Shown piece after piece: positions 57,293 to 64,000 of a stretch of DNA of 64,000 nucleotides (within the stretch, counting starts at the first letter, position 1; every line of letters begins with the position of its first letter). The stretch lies in assembly GCA_030686995.1 (NCBI GenBank), contig CM060681.1, positions 165,042,333-165,106,332 on the forward strand, in the 5' to 3' direction. The notes beneath the pieces were generated by a model, which was not told where the DNA came from, ran no database searches, and was given only the letters and a program-made list of their open reading frames with translations. Position numbers and translations under genes: made by a program. This DNA comes from Artemisia argyi. Taxonomy: Eukaryota; Streptophyta; Magnoliopsida; Asterales; Asteraceae.

Positions 57293-57464
57293 AACATGTA
57301 ACTAGTGGTGTTGTCCTTGGTTTTCTCGCATAAGAAAGGGTTCAAAACTCGCTCAGTGTATACATTTGGGGATAGCTAGCGAAGATTTGGAAACGATTCC
57401 AAGATTAATCGGGTTAGGCTGCATACATCTAAGTCAAAAAGACATGCCCTCTCTGGGTAACTTA

Positions 57465-57524
<60 letters not shown>
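57293..57524 (+). mobile_element. Probable tRNA-derived SINE with a 50-base A tail
   Basis: GGGTTCAAAACTCGCTC at 57339-57355 resembles a polymerase III B box (GGTTCRANYC) at the expected place near the head. Next come GGGTTAGGCTGCATACATCT and ACATGCCCTCTCTGGGTAACT, words like those of known plant SINE tails. The A run at 57475-57524 ends it. A clear A box and target duplication were not found, so the left edge is approximate. Confidence 0.55.
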
Positions 57525-57526
<2 letters not shown>

Positions 57527-58015
57527 CTCATCCGATTGTCTTATTATCTACTTTAAATATTACGTTGCAATGCTTGGCTACTATGCTCTGTCATCTTTCA
57601 TTCTGTAACTTATTAGTTTTCGTTTTATTTTTGCTAGACCCTATTATAAACTACATGGTTACTAGTTATAATGCCCGCGTACACGTGTTTTTTTTAACAA
57701 TCTATTTTTATTTATTAAAAAACAAATAATTTAATCTTTATTTTGTTTTGTTTGATTTATGATTTTTAATTATAGTTTTTTTTTTTTTATTATTAAAGAC
57801 AATCATTTAAAAAATTTAATTCTATTGTTAGTTGCTTCTTATCTATATTTTATGTATTTATCTTCTACTTGTGTAGTATATCAATGAAACGAATTTATAA
57901 ATTTATAAATTAAAAAATAATAATTCAGTTATTACATAATAAGGGAACATTTTTTTTTTTAAAATACAAAAGTCCCTACTTGAGATTTTGTTTTATTATA
58001 TAAAAGATTGGGATT

Positions 58016-58020
<5 letters not shown>
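57525..58020. other. AT-rich intergenic DNA
   Basis: No gene seen; T and A runs are frequent. Confidence 0.5.

Positions 58021-58086
<66 letters not shown>
58021..58086. repeat. (TA)n microsatellite
   Basis: About 33 pure AT/TA units. Confidence 0.98.
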
Positions 58087-58090
<4 letters not shown>

Positions 58091-58229
58091 TGTCGTTTTA
58101 AACGACGTTGTGTCTTTGCATTGATGTTTCTGGGCTCCACGCAAATTTTTCTGGCCTGCTAACTAGGGCCCGATCCAATTTTAGTTAAACTTAAAACATA
58201 TTGTTATGTTTCTTTACAGACCGACTTTC

Positions 58230-58807
58230 TACACTATTCTACCACCTTCCAACGTCTTCACAGCTTTTCGCCGTCTTTATCATCGTCTTCTTCTGTGGTA
58301 AGTTTTTACACCTGCCTCTTCTTTGTCAACAGTTCAACACCACTGCTTCAATAAACTATCAAAGCACTTAATTGAAAAAAAAGAAAAAAAAAAAAAGTGT
58401 CGGGGCAATTTAATTTGTGGAAAAAAGCAACTCACGAACAACATCTGGCTATCTGAGTTTTGATGATTTAACAGTTTCGTTGTTAGGGTTTTCTTTGTAT
58501 GATTTTATGAAAAAAAAAAGGGGCAACAGCGTGTTGTGGTCGCGTACCCTTTGCACAGTGTTCTCTTTTGACTTTTAGACCTCCACTCCCTCTGCCAGTG
58601 GGTATAAGGAGAAGTTGTATGAGAAGGAGTGTAATCAATATTGAATGAAGTTTATGTAGACTGAAAGCTTAGTAAATAAAAAATTCTTGATTCATGGTTT
58701 TAGTTTTTGTTTTACAGGTAATTGACGAACCTGAAGACGAGTGTGGGTTGCAATACTATCATGAGGTATAATATTCTTGATTTTGGGCTTTGTTGCGAAA
58801 TCGAGTA
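58230..58807 (+). other. Possible 5' end of a host gene (exon fragments), cut by an LTR
   Basis: A C-rich leader (CTACCACCTTCCAACGTCTTCACAGC, described here as two overlapping words) ends at TCTTCTGTG and a GTAAGTTT donor at 58298. TTGTTTTACAG at 58708-58718 is a good acceptor, followed by a stretch readable as VIDEPEDECGLQYYHE and then a possible GTATAA donor at about 58767. I do not recognise the protein and see no continuing exons beyond the LTR at 58808. It may be a chance pattern. Confidence 0.25.
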
Positions 58808-59825
58808 TGTGGAAAACTAGAAGGGGGGTTGAATAGTTTACCGCTTTTTTATCTTAATTATCCTTTAAAAACTTTACGTTTGATCAAAGATGTAAACTCA
58901 AATTACTTGTTAATCTTTGAAAAGCTTTTCGTTTGATCAAAGATATAAACTCAAAATACTTGTTAATCTTTGAAAAGCTTTACGTGTAATTAACGATTAT
59001 AAATAAAGACAATATGTAATATGCAAAGATAAAGAAAGAAACGATCAAACCACAACACGATTGTTTATCGTGGTTCAGCTACAAGGACTCTTTTTCCCTA
59101 CCCTACATCCACGCCCCAAGTTTCCAACTCGAGAGTTTCAAGCACTAGTCAACAAGCTCCTTTCAAGGGTGCAGAAACCTTTACAATCGTCGCTTACACT
59201 TCATCCGGTACAAAGCTAGATACCGGGTCCAGTTCAAGGTAGAACCAACCTAACGCCGCCTATCCACTATTTCCGACACTACGCTAGATGTCGAGTTCTT
59301 TTACAAGGGTACAACCACTCCCGATAGTTCTTTTACAAGGGTACAACAACTCCTGACACACTATGTATTTTGAGGCCTAAAATACTAACCGATCACTTCT
59401 ATACAAGATATAAATGAAGTATAAACTATCAAAGTTCATACATAACAAAGCTAAGAAGTCTTGCAACTTTTGAGTTGAAACTTGTAACTTCTTGGAAGAA
59501 TTTGTGAACTCCTTTGCTACATAAGAGAATCACACAAGTCAAATGTTACTGAGTTAGATGAAAGAATATGTCCTAAAGTGATGGGTAAAAACTAGCAAGT
59601 GGCTTGCTATTTATAGCAAATCCTTCAGTAGGTCTGGCGGATACGGCGGAACCCTCAGATGGGTTCCGCCCGTGTACCTCCAGGGTTCCGCCAGGCACAC
59701 AGTTGGTTTTGCAATAAATCTTTCCAAACCAACCAAAGTCACATCAACTTAATTTTAGTCAAACACACATTGAATCAAAGTAGAATACTTCCAAAGATGT
59801 GTAAGAGCTTATGGTAAGTCAAACA
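58808..59825 (-). repeat. C1-related copia LTR without visible internal region (solo LTR or fragment)
   Basis: It starts TGTGGAAAACTAGAAGGGGGG and shares long blocks with the C1 LTR (see 43833-44868). A minus-strand TATAAATA lies at 59608-59615, with paired GGCGGAACCC and GGGTTCCGCC words at 59645-59692 upstream of it. No primer site lies to the left, so it is not the 5' LTR of a complete element. The right edge is set tentatively at GTCAAACA. The flanks GAGTA and CACAA do not match, so a clean solo LTR is unproven. Confidence 0.65.
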
Positions 59826-59989
59826 CACAAACTTACTGATGAGTGTGTAAATACTCATCATTTCTGTTACATTTAAACTGCAAAAACATATAAAAACACA
59901 CAGGAATGCCTTAAAATACATAAAATTATCCCGGATTGTGTTTTTATGCTAAAGGATTGAAAACTGATGAAAAACAATACATTTCACAT

Positions 59990-60490
59990 AATTTACAGTT
60001 TCAGTCCCTGAACTTTAAAAAATTGGCAAATCTAGTCCCTGGTAAATCAAAACATGAAAAATATCATCAAAGGTCCTTAGGGATTTATAAGTTGTCAAGT
60101 ATAGTCCTTTAAAGTTAAAAATTGCAAAATGATAACTTTAGTCCCTCAAGTTTGAAAAATGTCAAAAATAGTCCCTAAGGTTTTGTAAATGGAAAATGTG
60201 AAAAAATAAGCCTTGCACTATTCTAAATTGACAAAATTGGTCCTTATGATAACTTTTGAGAAGTTACAAGTTAAACCCTTCAAAAATCAGAAAATTACAG
60301 GTTTGGTCCCTGGAGTTTAAGGAATTGGCAGAAAAGGTCCCTGGGTATTTTAAATGAAAATATTACATCTTTGGTCCTTGGGTTATTCATAAATGGCATA
60401 ATTGGTCCCTATAACTACTTTGGGAAAGTTGCAAAATCAGTCCCTCAATTTTGTCAAAAATTACAAACTTGGTCCTTGTTTATTAACACA
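59990..60490. repeat. Degenerate repeat with GGTCCCT/AGTCCCT cores
   Basis: AGTCCCTGAACTTTAAAAAATT, AGTCCCTCAAGTTTGAAAAAT, TTTGGTCCCTGGAGTTTAAG and similar words recur about every 40-60 bases, more than ten times. Each is followed by an A/T-rich TTGGCAAA or TTACA segment. Confidence 0.85.
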
Positions 60491-63400
60491 TACCAACCGG
60501 ACCCTTTGTAAATATAAAACCCAAAACCAAAATGAATCCAGCCCACCCCTTTTATTTCCTTGGGCCTATTTTGTTTCCCAGCCCACCAAAACCAACCCAA
60601 CTTCCTTAATTAATAAAAACGGGCGTTGACCCCCGTTTGACCCACACCCCTACCCCCGTTTTCCTCTTCGTCTTCCACCTCCCCCATTCCACCTGTAACT
60701 CCACCTCACCCCCTTCCAGCTCACACCCTACTTTACTACCCACTCTCCACCACCTCTTTCCACAGAAACACGCCACAATAAATGCTGTTCTCACCCCATT
60801 TTCACCCAAAACCACCATTGTACCAAACCTGCCCACGGTATTGATCAATACTACCCCAACTTGCCTCAAAATATCTAATTTGTCTCCCACAACTCTCCAC
60901 AACACAACACAAAGCTTTAATTGTACTCAAACTGCCTCAATTCCACGTGGAGTGATTTGGCGCCAAAATTAAGTTTGAACGGTTTGGATCAATTACAGAT
61001 TTTCAATGGCTTAGATGAAGTGGGAAAAGATCTTTGGTCAAGTGGGATGCAAATTGGTGATAAATACAGAGAAGGGAAGCAATATGGAGAGCTATCTAGT
61101 GTAATTTTAATTTTTAGGTCGAATGTATTAATTTTCTTAATTCCAGTGTAATTTCCAGCTTAAAGTTAATGTTTTAAGTATTTCCAGTGTATCTTAAACC
61201 CTTTTAAGTCTTTAATTTCATATTATCATTCCATACTCAGTTTATGCATATTTTTACCTCAAATTTTCATGATACTATGAATGTTGTTTAGAGTTGTTGT
61301 TATGGACAAATAAGCTCACATAAGCTCCTCACATAGCTTGTATAAGCTATTAGAAACCTTAAAAATCAGTTTATAGTTAATAAATAAAAATACTAAAAAA
61401 TCAAAATAAATAGAGTGAAAATTAAAAAATTAGTGTGCAATGATGAAGAAGCTGGAGCAAGTGCTATTTTGGATGGCCTTGGTTTAGAGCTTTGTGGAAA
61501 GCATTTAGGATTGGTAATCTGATCTTGGTTCTCAGATTTTGGCCCTGATTCAAGTTGTAAGCTATTCTCTTGATTTGTGCCATTATCTATTCTTGTTCTT
61601 ATTTCACTGTAATCTTAGGTGTTTTATGCTTAGTTGGTGTTAGATAATGATAATATAGAGTTTAATTGGTAGGTTGTTAATTAAAATACATAGTTGCTAG
61701 TTGTAATATAAAACAGTCATATAGCATAATCTTTGATTCTGTGTTCTTTTGTTGTTATTATTGTTTATTTGTGTTTAAAAGATCCATTATGATGATGTTT
61801 TAAGGTCTGAGATCAGATTAGAGGCTTAGGTCAGTGATTTGCTTTGAAAATCAACAAGTTGATAGTTTTAAGGTGTGTTTGGATCAGTGGTGTTCACTGA
61901 GTTCATTGGAGTTTTTGTTGTTGATCTTTGGTTATCCATGATACACTAGGTCACAAGAAGTAAAATACACCATAAAACTTAAGCCTTATTAGTAGAAAAG
62001 TCAAAATCACCAAAGAAATCCAACACAGATAACTGTGTTAGGATTTGAGTGACATAATCACTCATATAAGCTTATCATTTGTATCTTGGGCCTAAATTAG
62101 CTTCACATAAGCTTATTACAACATCTACAATCAGCTAGGATCAATTAAACTTCATATAAGTCAACCTAGCTTAAAAGTAGTAAAAGTCAAAAAGTACTTG
62201 TGCAGAAAATCATCAAAATGGCATGAATTAATATGATTTTTGTGCTTGGATTTAGAGTCTGAAACTTGTTGTGTTTTAACTCTACCAGCTAAACTTTTTA
62301 TTTTTATAAGTTTTATAATTTTGTGATTTTTTTTAGTGACTAAAATACCCCTGGAACACACCTGCAGGGCAAGCATATGCTCTGTGCACTCAGACCCTAT
62401 CTCATTCACCCAACTTTGGTGCTCATCTGTGGCTAAACCAGTGGGTCCCACACCCCATAATTAGGCTTTTACAACCCCCCTCCTACCAGGCTTGAACCCT
62501 TGACCTTTTGTTTGACCTCTAGATTAGTGGACCCCACTTAATTTGGCCTCTTAAATCTGTCCCAAGTCTGTCTCAGATTCAAAATAAGCAAGTGCTTATT
62601 TTGGATTCCTAGCTTATTTGGCCAACTTATTTAAGTGATTCTTGCTTATTGTCATCCACATAACTAATTTGTACCAGGTTTTACCTTATGGACCCCACAC
62701 AAGCTCAGTTGAGCTTATTTCTTAGCAAAGTCAACAAAAGTCAACTGTTTTGAGTAATAAACACTCATAGTGCTTATTCTGTGTTTATAAATTATTTTCC
62801 TTTATTAAAATTTCTTATTTTAAGTATTTAATTAGTTTTGTAAAAGAAAAACAAGAAAAAACCAAACTTAATTATAGTGATAGCTTCTATTTAATAGAAA
62901 TTATCTATTTAATTTTCTTTTTAGCTTATTTATAAGCACTTCTTCTATTTTATATTTTTATTAAATCTCTTATATATTAAAGTAGTTTTATAAATTTTTC
63001 CAGATTTTTCTTTTATCATCTAGTGTTATTTAGAATTAATATTAGTTTATTTAATAATTAAATAATAAATAAGAATTAAATAGCATAATTATATTTTATA
63101 AAGTGCCACATATTTTTTATAATTTTTATAGCTTTTATATAAGGTAAAAGAGTTTTATAAATTTTTCTAGAATTAATACTGTTCATTTTATATTTTTAAT
63201 AATATAATTAGTTTAATTGATAATTAATTAATAAATAGAATAATAATTAGTAAATTAGATTAAAAATACATAATATATACTTTTTATAATTTTTTAGGAT
63301 TCCTGTAATGGTTAATTAGATATATAAAATTTTTCATAATTATCTAAGTCTTTTTAGTATTTATAATAATTTAAATCAATATAATTAGTTAAATAATAAT

Positions 63401-64000
63401 TAAATAATAATTAATTAATAATAAATAGATAAATAGTGTGAAAAATATAATTTTAGTTTTAAAATAAGTTTTATAATATTTTAGATTTTTAGAAATTTTA
63501 ATTTTAATTTTCTAGACTTATTTTACATTTTCTTAATTATTAGTGAATTATTAAATAATTAATAATAGTTATTAAATAATAATAATTAATTAAATAGTTT
63601 TTAATTATAAAATAAATATTTTAAATTTATTTAATTTGCATTTAAGCCCCTAAGGCTTATAAACTCCTACTATTGTTAAAAGTTGTTTTTGTTTACGTTT
63701 AATTAATAAACGTTTACGTTTTTCAGTCCCTTTTTCACTTGTACGTATCTGATTTCACGTATTGATTGATATAGCTTATTAAAGCTATTCACTCTTTTTT
63801 TTCAGTAGTACAATCACTTAAACCCTTTTCCTGTTCAATTCACCTGATCTCGAAGTCGTTTTATTTCAGATTTCACATCTCGTTGGGATCTAACGATCCG
63901 GGGAAACACTAAACTCACCGGAGTATTGGCCTAAGCTGTCTGACTTGTTGACCATAACTTGGTTGATATTATCTAACTGTTTCAAACCAATCACTTACCA
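60491..64000. other. Noncoding AT-rich DNA to the window end, probably repeat sequence
   Basis: A C-rich, purine-poor stretch at 60540-60920 gives an ORF of 111 codons (60637-60972) with low-complexity Pro/Thr/Ser content and no family features. From 61300 to 62960 the word AGCTTAT and its complement recur often. From 62780 to 63620 the sequence is almost only A and T. GGTCAAGGGTTCAAGCCTGG on the minus strand near 62490-62510 resembles a polymerase III B box, perhaps an old SINE. I see no gene. Confidence 0.4.

Noticed and set aside
60637..60972. 111-codon Pro/Thr-rich ORF
   Set aside because: Low-complexity composition from a C-rich tract, no signal peptide of clear quality, no homologous features, and a competing minus-strand ORF.
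62470..62510. Possible tRNA gene or SINE on the minus strand (GGGTTCAAGCC)
   Set aside because: Only a B-box-like word is visible; no cloverleaf and no convincing A box or A tail.

Overview
This is plant nuclear DNA: AT-rich, full of nested LTR retrotransposons, and carrying only one convincing host gene. The copia gag and linker sequences and the antisense 'gypsy-type transposase' gene resemble families I remember as abundant in daisy-family (Asteraceae) genomes. That lineage is an inference from memory; no search was run.

Left arm (1-8952). A minus-strand LTR element runs off the left edge: a partial ORF at 1-466, an initiator-Met primer site at 851-863 and a very long LTR at 867-4379. It appears to sit inside a Tekay/Del-type chromovirus, whose integrase and chromodomain (4380-5734), polypurine tract and 3' LTR (5804 to about 8952) survive in plus orientation.

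Centre (8953-44870). An old, eroded minus-strand copia-like element, here called C1, has noncoding internal remnants at 8953-10497 and 16981-22755 and an LTR split between 22756-22846 and 43833 to about 44868. Two younger elements landed in it. One is a non-autonomous Tat/Athila-like element (10498-16980, target duplication TCATC). The other is a copia element, C2 (22847-43827, target duplication TGTTC), whose LTRs differ by one substitution and one 2-bp indel. C2 keeps gag and a spacer but has lost most of pol. Its gag was split by a Tat-lineage Ty3/gypsy element (30089-40416, target duplication AGATT, LTRs differing at two bases). That Tat element encodes gag, protease, RT, two RNase H domains and integrase on the minus strand. 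On the plus strand, between pol and the 3' LTR, it has its own TATA box and a four-exon antisense gene.

Right arm (44870-64000). AT-rich intergenic DNA holds one host gene, a three-exon CCT-motif protein (50024-51016). It also holds a broken RT/nuclease-like retroelement gene (51648-53051), several tandem duplications and microsatellites, a probable SINE near 57.3-57.5 kb, a C1-related LTR without a visible internal region (58808 to about 59825), and long noncoding repeats to the end. Apart from the CCT gene the coding content belongs to mobile elements, most of it carrying stop codons, frameshifts or deletions.
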